Assembly (NCBI GenBank): GCA_004352715.1
Contig: SCFE01000097.1
Location: 1,335,435-1,399,434, forward strand
Source of the DNA: Hofstenia miamia
Taxonomy: Eukaryota; Xenacoelomorpha; Acoela
Length of the DNA: 64,000 nucleotides
Direction of reading: 5' to 3'
A program made the position numbers and the translations under genes. The notes under the pieces are model-generated. The model ran no database searches. It worked only from the letters and a program-made list of their open reading frames with translations, and was not told the DNA's origin. Shown piece after piece: positions 47,881-60,600 of this stretch (positions are counted from its first letter, which is position 1; each line of letters opens with the position of its first letter).

Positions 47881-48624
47881 ATGGATATCGAGCTATCAGA
47901 TAGTTTATCTGATTCACTAATTACACAAAAAGTTAAATTAGGACAATTTACACTTCAACAAAGTAAAAAATCTCATAAAAATGAAAAAGTTTGGCGCTAT
48001 ATGATGCATCCAGTTGCTGTGGATCTAAATGGAGAGAATACAGTCTTGGAATATTGGATAGTATACTCAAATTGCAAGAAGTCAGCATTTCGAACACACT
48101 CAAAGCCAACTCAAAATGGTACTACAAAAAACTATGGCATATCACATGCCATTAGGTATTTGAATAACTTTTTAAAGCAGCCTACAAATAAGCAACAGAA
48201 ATTGAATCAGTTTCTGTTTAACAAAAAGCCTCTACCNNNNNNNNNNNNNNNNNNNNNNNNNNNNNNNNNNNNNNNNNNNNNNNNNNNNNNNNNNNNNNNN
48301 NNNNNNNNNNNNNNNNNNNNNNNNNNNNNNNNNNNNNNNNNNNNNNNNNNNNNNNNNNNNNNNNNNNNNNNNNNNNNNNNNNNNNNNNNNNNNNNNNNNN
48401 NNNNNNNNNNNNNNNNNNNNNNNNNNNNNNNNNNNNNNNNNNNNNNNNNNNNNNNNNNNNNNNNNNNNNNNNNNNNNNNNNNNNNNNNNNNNNNNNNNNN
48501 NNNNNNNNNNNNNNNNNNNNNNNNNNNNNNNNNNNNNNNNNNNNNNNNNNNNNNNNNNNNNNNNNNNNNNAACAAAAAGCCTCTACCGCTTAAAGATCAA
48601 ACCGCTTTAAAGGCAGGAGTGTAA
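47881..48624 (+). pseudogene. hAT transposase N-terminus with degenerate BED finger
   Basis: ATG at 47881 gives MDIELSDSLSDSLITQKVK, then 'KNEKVWRYMMHPVAVDLNGE', 'IVYSNCKKSAF' and 'TTKNYGISHAIRYLNNFLKQ'. This follows the BED plan (VW.yF..........C..C......TTNYG.SH..RHL), but the first Cys of the C-x2-C pair is replaced, so zinc binding is probably lost. The frame enters the N gap at 48237 and closes soon after it with 'LKDQTALKAGV'. No catalytic block is visible. Confidence 0.75.
48237..48570. other. Assembly gap (334 N) flanked by duplicated ends
   Basis: The same 17 bases, 'aacaaaaagcctctacc', stand immediately before and immediately after the N run. The contig ends overlap, so the gap may be false or may hide a tandem repeat. 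Confidence 0.95.
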
Positions 48625-48651
48625 TTTATATGTAAAAATTTCAATATTATG

Positions 48652-48688
<37 letters not shown>

Positions 48689-50692
48689 TTGTATAGATTA
48701 AACATATAATGCAAAAAATGTACCGGCCACCCGGTATTAACTTTTGCCGGCCAACTACAGGCCCCGGCCTTAAAATTTCCGGCCGGTTCCAACTCTGATC
48801 TACGCAAAGCTAACAATTTTGTAAGAAGATTATTTAGATATTCTTGTGAACTTGCATTACAAACAACATTACCGGATTTAGGGTTAGTACCTTAGCACTA
48901 TATATTATATTATATTATATGCATATGCGCATGATACGTTGCAGCCCGTTATAGGAAAGAGTAAGCGGTCTGACAATGTGGTCAATTGAAAATGATATCG
49001 AAAAAAACTTCGATTATTGAACATTTATTTGTTAAAACTTTATCTTTTCTTTTATACAGCATAATTTCCTAAAATTTCTATACAATTAGTAATCAGAGAG
49101 TCGATTAAGTGACATAAATAACCATAAACACCCTCATTCTTAAGTGTTTTGATGCCATTGCTGCGATAAGTAACATTAGAAAACATGGTGTATTTTAGAT
49201 ATAGAATATAGGAGCAGGTGTTTATTTAATGATAAATTTCTTTCATGTTTATGAAGAGTGTGCGAAATGTCTAACAATTTCGAGCCTAAGAAGAATGTTG
49301 TTAATTCATGAATGTGAAATGTACAAAAGCCGCGCTCTACAAGAACGGCCAATTAAAAAACCGTTGCAAATTTGCCCATAACTATCATAAAAATTACCAA
49401 ATGTTGGACAAAGCAAAACTAACTAATTCTAATGAAATTCTCTACTTAGAAAAATTTAGTAAGAATTACTTCAACATATGTTACTCAGCACTTTTCACAC
49501 ATACGCCACATTCATGCTTGAAATCAATTAAATTTGCGCAAGAAATCGGATAATGTAAGAAATTTCAAATTTACGACGACGGTTTTTCTATATTCGAATA
49601 AAGGGCAGATTTTTTAATAGCTATACAAACTAATTAGCTCTCACCAAAATTGACAAACCCATTTTCTTAAAGCAAGTACAAATTTTTGAGAAAGGAAGAC
49701 TAGGTTAAGTTCCTACATGAATGCAATCGTGAAACAAGACTATCTTTAGAATACATCTTTGAAATCGATGTATTTCTAGAAATTTCAAAATATACTGAGC
49801 TGGTCACCCCACATGCTTATATTGAAAAGCCTGGATTTTCGCGAACATATTTAGTAAAAACGAATCTCAATATAAAACCAAGATAATAGAAACGAAATTA
49901 AATAAATCTACGGAAAAATTTGATATTGACTAATGTAGAATTCTTAGAAAAAGTCAGGGTGTAACCAATTCAAAAAATTATTGTCATTTAGGTGAATTAG
50001 CAGAGCAAAGAACTAGAATTTTTACAGTAATGTTTATAACAATACATATCCCAGTATAAAAAGAGGTGCCACAGCTTCCTGCAAACAATTATCAACAAAT
50101 GATATGCGTTAAATTTATAAAATATGAGATGTTTTTGTACTATTTCATTAATGCTTGACAAACTTATGATTGGATGTGAAGTTTGATGACATAGCTCAGG
50201 TTTTATTTACACGAAATACTTGACAATCAAATGTTTCACAGCGAGACATACTTTGTAAGTAAAATGAAATGATGATCAGAATCACGTTTACGAAAAACAT
50301 TGGTAAAGCGCTTCAATCCTGTGTTGAAAGACGTTATCTAAATTTACAATGTTCTCTATTAAATATTTATGATCTTCTATACTTACGAAAATCGTTGTCT
50401 TACTAAGTGAAATTTCGGCTAACGATTGACATGATTTGGATATCCCTTTGAGTTTGGTTCGACGTCTTCAGTAAGAAAATCACAAATTTTATACTTGTGA
50501 TAAACCAAACTTATTTTGAAACCATTTTTTCGCGATTATTCGAATATATCATTTTACTGTCAAAAGTCAGTTGGTAAGATATTAAAGTGGGTTGGAACAG
50601 GGTATACCAATTGAACAGTTACAATGCAGAAATGGGTTTGGGAAACGTCAAGGTTAGTGTATAATTCGATATGAAAATATATATAATACTGT

Positions 50693-50922
50693 ATATATAT
50701 ATATATNNNNNNNNNNNNNNNNNNNNNNNNNNNNNNNNNNNNNNNNNNNNNNNNNNNNNNNNNNNNNNNNNNNNNNNNNNNNNNNNNNNNNNNNNNNNNN
50801 NNNNNNNNNNNNNNNNNNNNNNNNNNNNNNNNNNNNNNNNNNNNNNNNNNNNNNNNNNNNNNNNNNNNNNNNNNNNNNNNNNNNNNNNNNNNNNNNNNNN
50901 NNNNNNNNNNNNTATATATATA
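50693..50922. repeat. (TA)n microsatellite with 206-N gap
   Basis: TA repeats flank N at 50707-50912. Confidence 0.93.
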
Positions 50923-52622
50923 TCCACACTTGACTATGATGTGAAACTAAATTTCGAAAAATGTAACTATTAAACTTAATTATGAATTATTTTGCGGTAA
51001 ATATTTGTATTGCGTTAATTTTTTGCATTTCATTTTTTTGATTGGTCTAAAAAGAATTTTATAAATTTCAAATGAACATTTCGGAGTATTGCATGTGTAA
51101 TGATACCATATTAAATTCAGTGAATATCAGCATCAGATAAGTCGAAATATAGAAGATATAGAAGAAAGGGAGCTTAAGAAGCAGGGTCTGCGCACTGTGA
51201 GCGATTTTTAGTTATTACAATAATGTCAACAGACGTAAAAATACTTTCTTTGAATAGAATTGCAATGTAAAATTATCAATTGTTGGATAATTATGGAGAG
51301 CATTGGGTGTGTTAGGCCAATCTAGAGAGAGTAATTAGATTTTTGAAGAATGACCTATATGGGGAGAAATAATTAGGACCTTCATTTATTTTGATTGTGG
51401 AATCTAATCTATGGCATATTCGCAGAAAATGCACATTAGTCAGCTCTCTTCAAAATTTTCCATGGAATTAGCTAGGAGAAATATACAAGAGACCACTTTA
51501 ATCATTTTCCTTTTGTTAGCTTAAATTGAATTTCGTAATTAGCACTTAGGAGCACCAAAAACAATGTGTTGTCGGTTTAAGATGATATGTGGCGCCGTTT
51601 TCAGCTTAAAAAGGATATTCTAGACGCATCAATTACGTAAGGTTCACGTTCACAGCAACATTTAATTACGATATTCTATCACCCGCAAGAGAGGGATTAT
51701 TACAGGGAGCTCAGAAATGACCAACGATTCGTGTTACAGCTGTATTCATGAGTAGCAATTGAGAAATAGAATTTAATTGAAATGAATGATATCAGAAGGC
51801 TTAGTATAAGTGCATAAATGTAAAGATGCCTACTTAGTTAGATTATTTAGATTTTTATGGCATATTTTGGAAGAATATTTTAGATGCATTCCTGAGAGAT
51901 GTGTATAAGAGACTTAATAATTTCAAATTTCTTACTTATGGTTTAAAAATAATATATTCATTTTAATTGATTCTTTAGTAATGCTGTACTCAAAACCTTG
52001 CAAATATACAAGTGAATTTAGCTGTCTGAGCTACTGGCCTAAAAGTTGAATGCAATGTATACCAAAAAAATTGTGGTTTCAAGAAACAAATCATGGTTTA
52101 CAGCATTTTGAAAAGGTAGGTCACAGAAGACACCAGTAATTCGGTCGCCGTCAGTCAAACGCCAATTGTTTAGTTCAAGGGAACTCTAAACGACCATTTG
52201 ATTTTAAAAGATCATTTTTAACTAATGGATAGAGTTTAATGGTCACTTACTTTCTCGTAGAAAAATGAAACTGCGAGTAGTGTTGTGACTTCGACTATAC
52301 TACATCTATTATTTATGAGCATTAAATATCATCTCGATTTAAAAAGGTTACAACCAATAAATAGGCGTACATTTTTGTAAAACTACTTTCAACAAGAAAA
52401 CACAAGTATAACCAATTTGCTAAAATATTATAGTTTGTTGAACAATTAATGATCAGCTGACTAATTTATTTTAAGCCGCGCAATTAAATCCATTACAAAA
52501 TTCTATTTTTTCATGGGCATTAAAGGTACATATTTGTTCCTCCTTAATGAGAATCACAAACTGTTTCTTGTTTGAAACGAGAATGCATCTTGATGAGAAT
52601 CGTTATGCAAGGGGATTTACAG

Positions 52623-52713
52623 AGGAACCCAGAAAATGTTTAAACGAAAAAATTTCGGACCGGCGTGGACAAAACTTAGTTTTCAGATATGGAGAGACGT
52701 TGCAGATGATGTG
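52623..52713 (+). other. Candidate orphan exon
   Basis: A GC-richer 91-nt stretch lies between 'gggatttacag' and a consensus donor 'gtaagtg'. Two frames are open, one including 'KISDRRGQNLVFRYGETLQ' and the other 'NFGPAWTKLSFQIWRDVADD'. No family match is recognised and no partner exon was found, so this is only a splice-signal and composition candidate. Confidence 0.2.
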
Positions 52714-53051
52714 GTAAGTGACAGATCTACCCTAGTTGAAAAATCTTTAAAAACTTTGAAGAAACTTCAAATTACATTAAAATCTTTGAAGAAATTGCAG
52801 ATCTTTAAAGAATATAAATTTTTATCTTAAAAGCTCCTTAAAGAAATAAATGAAAATCAAAGAAATTGCAGATCATTATTTTATGTTGAACAGTTATAAG
52901 TTTTGGTAGCATATATGTTTCTAGGTTTGGCTTGGCAACATAGAATTTCTTTATCATAAGACTAGAAATGCATAGAATTTCTCTTTCTATAAACATTGCA
53001 ATTATACATGTTTTATTATGAGATGATTATACATGGTTATATGGATATATA

Positions 53052-53963
53052 CAGGTAGTCCCGAAAGTTCTCTGTATTTACCCCGTCATACGAACAAAAA
53101 CAATTGAAATGCAAAAAAGGCATATATTTTTAATCAACATGATTACCATTTACATTAATGCACATTCGACACCGCTCAAACCAGTTATCGAAGGCTGAAC
53201 ACCACATATTTGTTGATATTTTTCCCAGCTCCTCCTCGTACGCAAGAACAGCGTCGTCTGGACAGCCAAACTCGCGGCCTCGCAATTTTTCTTTGACACA
53301 TCCAAACAAAAAGAAGTCAGCCGGTGAAAGATCCGGAGAATAAGGCGGATGTGGCAACAGTCGAACTCCATTGTCAAAAATGAAGTCTGTGGTGACGGCT
53401 GCTGAATGCGCAGGGCATTGTCATGGTGAAGGCGGAGGTGTTGAAGAAGCTCATGAAGAATGGACTGAATAGCATTTCTGCCAATCCCAAGCTGTGTCTG
53501 TAGACGAATGTAGGAAATCCATCTATCCCCCATTACCAGCTCTCGGACAGCCTCGATGTTGTCAGTTGTGCACGCAGTTGCTCGTCTGCCTGAGCGATCT
53601 TGTTTTTGCAAAGATTCATTCCTACTTTGGAACCGCGCAAACCACGACCTGACTGCTTCATAAGAAATTGTAATGTCTGGATATGCAGCATGCAAACGGT
53701 CATGACATTGCCTTGCCGACAATTTGCTGCGAAAGTCGTAGTTGATGAGAAGACGCAGTTGTTGCTTTTCCATAAAACGAGAAACAACACGTAACTATGA
53801 TTTTTGTTTGTGACGTCACCGCGCTTATATATGCCTGCAGCCAAAAAAAGATAGTCCGTCATACTCATCATTAACGCTCTAACTGTTGTCATGTCTTAAA
53901 TGTTTTGTGTTTTGTTGTGTGTTAATAGTATGCAATAATACAGAGAACTTTCGGGACTACCTG
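53052..53963 (-). mobile_element. Mariner (DD34D) element, internally deleted, 912 bp
   Basis: Perfect 27-bp inverted termini start 'caggtagtcccgaaagttct' at both ends and are flanked by TA on both sides (53050-53051, 53964-53965), the Tc1/mariner target duplication. The transposase is on the minus strand. Full mariners are about 1.3 kb, and the ~0.4 kb deficit matches the missing central part of the transposase. The intact ends mean it could still be moved by a transposase in trans. Confidence 0.96.
53130..53773 (-). pseudogene. Mariner transposase, internal deletion plus frameshift
   Basis: ATG at 53773 opens MEKQQLRLLINYDFRSKLSA, then 'YEAVRSWFARFQSRNESLQK' and 'DRSGRRATA', the two helix-turn-helix units and linker of mariner transposases. 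After 'GIGRNAIQSILHELL' (about residue 110) the sequence jumps to 'LRLHHDNAL', which holds the second catalytic Asp. The segment with the first Asp is deleted. A one-base deletion near 53411 then shifts frame, and the remaining block 'PHPPYSPDLSPADFFLFG' with the third Asp lies in the other minus frame ending at 53130. In that frame the spacing between second and third Asp is 34 residues. It is non-functional. Confidence 0.93.
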
Positions 53964-54209
53964 TATACATAAATAATTTTAATGACTCATTTAAAATATT
54001 CGCCCAATGCCAATGATATATAAGTGTCCTTAACAAACCGCGGTTTTGCTAATAATAATTAATCTTAAAACAGTATATCATGCAGTGCAAATATTGCTGT
54101 CAGACGCATCTAATCAATTCAGGTTTCGGTTACAGACAACCGAGTAGTAAATCCCAACCAACCTGGAAATTACTGATTTTGGCACTTAAAACAATAAATC
54201 CTGAGAACT

Positions 54210-54643
54210 TTGGGGAATAATGGCTGATGATATATCGAAAATCGTTCGGAAAAATCTATTTCTAAAAAATAGATCGAAAATCGAAATCTCGATTTCGCTC
54301 TAAAAAATCAATTTTTTTATACAATTCCTAGAGACTAAAATATTCCAACATTAATAGAATTACCCACAAATTTCAAATCTGGTCCAATAAGCATGGTGTA
54401 AAGTGTCAACAGTTATCAAAGACTAGGCAGTCTTTCAACCATAACAATAACCAAAAAGAGCCTCTTTAGGTAACTGTTATGAAAAGGGATTGGTAGCCTT
54501 GAATAAAAAATAAAGATTTGTTTGCCTAAAAATGCTTTATTTTTTTATTTTCCAGACAGGTTGACTAGATTGGTAAAATTGATAAAAATTTCGATTTTTA
54601 TCGGAAACCGATCGAGGAACTCTTAGAATGGTTGGGCACTCCT
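54210..54643. mobile_element. Probable MITE with octamer duplication
   Basis: The flanking 8-mers tgagaact (54202-54209) and tgagaacg (54644-54651) match at 7 of 8 positions. The interior near both ends carries 'atcgaaaatcg' and 'cgatttttatcggaaaccg' type inverted sequences. The right end 'aatggttgggcactcct' resembles hAT termini of the TGCCCAACC kind, but the left end matches it poorly. Confidence 0.5.
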
Positions 54644-54651
54644 TGAGAACG

Positions 54652-57600
54652 CGCAAACAAAGGATTCCCGCGCAGTGCTTCATCGAAAGCTTTAAGCATT
54701 GTTTTTTCATGGTCAGCTAAGTTCTCGGACTCTATCCGACCCGACCCTTGGAGCTGTTGTCTTTGTTTCAAGTCGGGATTTTATTATTCACTACAAATAG
54801 CTCGGGTTTCTGGTTTAAAAACAAACTCAATAAAACCTCTGATATTTTAGTGTACATGTAGACTGATTGTATATTGTTGGAATAAAATTAGATAATGGCA
54901 TAATGGTTCCTATACACAGCTTTGTCATCCGGTAATTCATTGGTACGTTGATCATCACAAGAATTTTGTAAGATGGAAAACCCAGACGATAGTAGCAAAA
55001 AGTTCATAGTAAATTAAAAGCAATCTTGGAATACCACAGATTATATGGTCTAGAAATACAAACCATATTACGGAAGCATTATTAAAAACTAAAGTGTCAA
55101 CAATATATTTTAGTACACAAAACACTTTTAGTCTCATCATTTTGTTTTTTTAATTGCCTAACTCTTTGCAGTTAAATTTTGATTAATTATATAACAGAAC
55201 TTAACCAACTTTACAGTATTATGTTAATTTTCACACCTAAGTATGCTAATGTAGATATAAATTAAATTAAATAGTTTTGAAAAAAAATTCAAATCAAATT
55301 AATTGATTTTAGGAATGAAATTTAAGATGCAACATCAAACAAAACGCTAATCAGTTTAACACTGCTCCAAATAACCAGAAGATCATCTGTTGCTTTGATG
55401 CGAAACGTAAAAAAGAAGAGCATTTTCATATGCATCAATAGAGAAACTCTTTGAGAATTCGCAACATATTCCGCCGTCAAATTTAGGATTCGGGGAATGT
55501 TATATAATGATAATTATATGGTTTTGCTATTAAAATTTAGTTAAAACTCTAAATGCACCGTAATTGGTAAATATTCAATTTAATTGTTTAAACTGCATTT
55601 GGAGCCTCAATAAGAACTTTCGATCTCTGCTTATTAGGGTTATGTGGAAACAGAAATTTATTGGGCCTAGGCCGATTTTTCCAGCTATATTTTATCCCAT
55701 ACCATTTTGTGTGCAGTCAACTAGCCATTGACATCTTCGACGTCAACACAAAAACTGGGTTCAGACCACCTCTCGCTGAAAGACTTCTGTTCTCTAAGTA
55801 ATACCACTGCCGTCAAATAAGTTGTTTATCTACAAAACAGCTCCCTTGCCAAGAATCTGAGGTTTATGTCTTACGATCTCATCTAATAAAGCAGTATTAG
55901 CACTATTGATTTTTCTAAATGTTGAATTTTTTATACAGCTACAATCCTCTCGATAGTGAAAAATGAAGTTTGAGGAAATGTGTACACAATCAAAATGACG
56001 ATTTGTATTTATAATAAATATTTATAGTATATACAATTGGAGTGAAACTAAAGAATAAGGAAAGTAAACAGTGGTATCATTTGTGCCCCATCCAATTAAC
56101 GGTTAGCTCTTTCAAGCACAAACACCAGTGACAATGTTTGTAAACAGAGCAGCGGGCAGTCTCGTCCACGATGGTGTTATTCCAACTAAACACTAAGCAG
56201 GTACAGGAAATTGTCAAAATGCCGATTATATAAAAGTAATGACACCAAAATAGCTAACTTCGCGTCAAATTTGTAAATTTATAGGGTTAAACAACCCCAT
56301 ATTAAAATATCCCATGTTAAATAGATGAAATTAAATTGATATTTGCAAATGGATGGATGAAGTCAAATGATTATGACAACGAACTTCACGAAGACATAAT
56401 TGCTGCAAAACTTGCAATCATTAAAATGAAAACATATTTCATTGACAAAAAGAAGTGCAACAAAATTTTCTATCATGTCGTTTGATGAATGTTTAGTACG
56501 AATTTAATTAAAACCATTGATTTTTATCGATGCTTACCAAAAACATTAAACGTTGTTAATTCATGTAATAGCAAAATTAATGGAAAATTGCAAATAACAT
56601 TTAAAATTAGCTTTCAAAAATTGCTTACTCCCCTCTCGTCGTAGAGAGAAATCCTAACTATGTCACTGAGTTCAAGCAGAAACGATATTAAATCATAAGC
56701 CTAAATTCACTCTTGAATACTACTGCAACCAGTTTATTTAGTAATGGAATGCTCGCATTTACATTTAAAATGGAAGCGTTTGAAGAAACTTAGGAAATAG
56801 TAACATGCATTTGTTAAACGCTGATATCATGAATTTATTAGCATTGATTTTAAAGTGTAAATAAAGCGCGTAGACAAAGAAAAAGCACTATTGTTAATTA
56901 ACTGTCAACTGCAACGTCAGTCTTTCAATCACATCAAACTAAGAAAGACCGCGAACAACCGAGTTCGAAATTAACTCATTGATTTAATCATCCTAGTGGA
57001 CTAAAACTCCTCACAGTTCGTCACAGCACTAGAGATTACTTTAAATTAAAAAAAATAATTGATGAAATTTCATTTGCGCTCATAATACAAGAAGATGGAT
57101 TTTACACGGAATTCCAAAATACGATCCAGTCATTTACTTTCGAATTCAAACTAACGTTATTTAAAAAAATTAATATAATTGCCTCATAAAAACTAACATC
57201 ACATGAATAACTAATTTCAAATATGTGAAAATTTTTATATTTCAGCTGTAATTGTTGATGTGATTGGCCTGACACGAGACTTAAAAACATATTCCAAAGA
57301 TGATGTTAGATCTATGATTCTTTCAAAATATAAAATGAAATTAACTTATAAGATTCAGCACCATTTTCAAAGGGCTTTTTAGTTCAAACAAGTAAATACT
57401 ACTTGGAAAGTTTTTAAAACTGATCTTCAGTTTGGTGGGCTTTCGTTGTGAAATGTCATTGTTTCTAAGAATTAGCAAGATTATATTTCCAAACACTGCT
57501 ACATGCAAAAATTAATTGTATTTGGATGGCTCAACTGAATAATGCATTTGTAGTCCCAATACTTTCAAGTTTATTTATGAAGGTGATTATTTATAGAAAG

Positions 57601-60600
57601 GCATTATTGCCTTTCAGGTACGGCATGATACATCATGTTCGTTGTGATAAAAGTCAACCCGCAATTGAAGCAAACAAGGTATACATAAAAATGAACGATT
57701 CTCTATCTTAGGATACAGTTAAAACACGCCAAGTCATTTTTGTGCTTGATTGTCAAAGACCGGAAACATTTCTGATGAAATTCAGGAAAGTGCTATAAAG
57801 ATCTTGAAACTAGAAACCCGTTAAAATTCAGATATTCGTTTTAACAAAGTATTTTTCATTATTGTATAAGTTAGAAGTTTTCATAAAAATTAAATTTCTT
57901 GAAAAACACCTTTGGGGCAACTTTGCATTGATCAAAATAATATATCAAATATAAATAAGGAAGACATGGTATCACTGGGGTGATTGGTTTCGCTAATCCA
58001 AGGTTACTATAAAAAATTCAATGGATAAATGAATTACTACTTTATTGTCTAAAACACAGACATAAAAGAAAAATATATAAGATGCACGCTGAAGTAGGAA
58101 CACCTATAATTGAGCTTTCGATAAATTTAGAATAAGGAAGTGCATAGAGCGACTATACATTTTGTGCAGTATATCTTATGTCTTGTAGTTAACATGTCAA
58201 TTTATAAAAAATAAACAAATGAGCAGTTATGAAATATGTATAGATAATGCAATGAAATAAACACTATGTGTAACTATTTCCATATGCAAATGTCTGTCAT
58301 ATTATCTTACTATACTGATAAGTGTGACGGCTAATATGCAAACATTTCCTCTTAATGATTGCAATTGAGATCAGCAAATATTATAACCTTCTATGCAGCA
58401 TATTCTACAGGTAATGTTGTTTAAGGACATTCAAATATACATTGTATATTACCTTAATATGCGCTATTTGGCATTACCTGTTAATGTATTATAGTTAGTG
58501 CTGCCAAAAACTTCACTTTTACAGTTCTCCTGAGTAAATATCAATCAATTCCTTTTTTGTCATTTCCTGGGTAAAATTAACATCATTTTCAAAGCATTTT
58601 GCATTAAATTTACAGTGAAAAATGAGCAAACATCGCTTGAATATCAGAAAAATTAATTAGTAGGCATAGATCTGATATATTTCTTTTTTCTTCAATTGTC
58701 AAACATCGATGGTTTCCTTTCTTCTGGAAAACAAGAATAAATCTAAGCTACAACTATAGGCAAGTTTCCAGCCTTCCAGTATTCCCATTTTTGTTTTGAA
58801 GAATGTCATTGCTCAAATGTTTAATATAGTTGTCAATTGTCCACACCTTGGACACCATGGATTTTGTCACCGCTGATCAACAGAGTTGTTAACCTACCTT
58901 GTTCGAATATACACATGTGCTGACTACAGGACTCAAGTGATCGCTCTTTACTTCGCTATCAGTATAGCCTTTGATTTTCAGGACTATTCAAATATGCTCA
59001 GCTAAACGTTATTTGGAATAGAATTCTACTGCAAAGATGAACTATTGCTTTCAATAGCAATGAATCAGCACATTGGATTCCTCGCATTGGGTAACAAAAT
59101 TTTTAACAGGTCGGTAACATTGGGGCCCTTCAGCAATTTATCCTCTTCCAATGTCTGTGAATATATGTGGGGTTCCTTTTGCAATTTACTTCTTGATTTA
59201 TTCCACTGAAAATAAAATCTATAATAATTTTAAACGTTAAGATGTCAGGCAATTACATCAATATCCTAATAAGTGTGAATTTTTTCTAACAATGTTTCTG
59301 AGAAGAAATTCGAGTTTGTAAAGGCAGAATATAATAGTACTTTGGCATATAGATTTACTCTATTTTTTGTATTTTGTATTGAACAAAAACTTGGTTTTCT
59401 GTTTGAATTTCAATTGCCTTTAAATATTGAAATTATACCTCATTTTTGTAAAGGAGATGTCAATGTTCTAATTATTTTATAGACGTGTATTTCATAAGAT
59501 GTATGGTTAGTTCAGTTAGTTTTTACTTGTACTTGTGTAAACAAAGCTAAGTAAACAGTGACATCCAATAAGTATATTTGAGTGCTTTGACACATGGTGT
59601 TGTACCAATTACTACGGTAAGCTTATTAGTACTAATAATGAATAAGTTGTGAATTTACCTTTATATTTGACAAAACAACAAGTTAGATAAGTTGCTTGTT
59701 GCTTTGCTGTGTTACATAATAAAATGACAAAATGCATTGTTTCATTTGATTTTCAAATTGCTTTCACTTGGTCGTTTACTATACCTGTGCCTTCACTTAA
59801 AAATATCTTATAAATAGTACTGGGTTGCTTCCTTGGAGAATAAAAAAATGAAACCTCAATAAACAGCCCTTGCTAGGTTACTTCCCGCTCTCTATATATT
59901 CTTATATATATCTCAGTATAATGTTTCTCAACAAATTTATGGACCTAGATTTTTATCCTTGAAAGTCACAATACGTCGTGATCTGAACTATTCGAGCTAA
60001 CTTACACATTCCTGTAAATTGATGAACAGCAACCCGCCAGTTTTTCATTAGTTTTATTTTTCGGCCTGCAAATAAAATCGCAAATTTAGATTTCAATTAT
60101 ATGGGAATAGCGTTATAGACATTAACACTCGACACCACCGACGGGGTTCAAAAAACCCGCTGAAAAAATCCTTACCTTTATGTAAAGATATCGTTTGTTG
60201 ATGACCACTGGGGTTCAAATATGACTAGTCGATCTACAAATTATGCTTTCTTGCAAAGAATCTGATGTTTATGTCGGTGAAAAGAAAATTGATGTATTTT
60301 TGCTACATCGAACTGAAACTTTCAAATATAGTTTCTTCTAAATATCTTTGTACGCTTTGTAAATATTACTGCAACATTTGTGCTTAATTCAATTTAATAT
60401 TACTATTATTTTTCTTATAGGTGAGAATGATACACATGGATATTGAAAATCTTTGTTCAACATTTTTTTTTAAAAATTACATGAAGCATTTTGCCATTGC
60501 GTTTTTCTACTAAATGAGTTTAGCAAAACCTGCTACTTGCTGATTTTCACATGCCCTAGTACTTGAAAAGGTATTAGAGAGGTACTAGGTTTCGCAAGAG

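Larger units (their letters stand above)
47544..48797 (+). mobile_element. hAT element with perfect 8-bp duplication, gapped
   Basis: It begins 'cagagatggaaccggcccgg' and ends 'ccggccggttccaactctg', inverted ends rich in 'ggccgg' with several further copies of 'ccggc' inside both termini. Flanking octamers are identical: atctacgc at 47536-47543 and 48798-48805. It carries the 5' part of a BED-type transposase frame and a (TA)n run at 48658-48687. The visible length is 1.25 kb including 334 N, so it is either a deletion derivative or has lost its middle to the gap. Confidence 0.93.
48806..53051. other. AT-rich, no gene recognised
   Basis: This contains the gapped (TA)n microsatellite and one candidate exon, both listed separately. 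The frame at 49308-49553 (81 codons) has a 'CKFAH' that resembles the end of a CCCH finger but lacks the other Cys spacing. Confidence 0.4.

Noticed and set aside
49308-49553. Possible CCCH zinc finger ('CKFAH')
   Set aside because: Only the last Cys-x3-His fits. The earlier cysteine spacing of CCCH fingers is absent.
53158-53343. 61-codon plus-strand frame and the frame at 53600-53794
   Set aside because: They are complements of the minus-strand mariner transposase.
55741-60280. Possible repeat pair around 55780-55870 and 60200-60275
   Set aside because: Only about 40 bp ('agaatctgaggtttatgtc' and neighbours) look alike and the rest does not align. This may be chance or a very old repeat.
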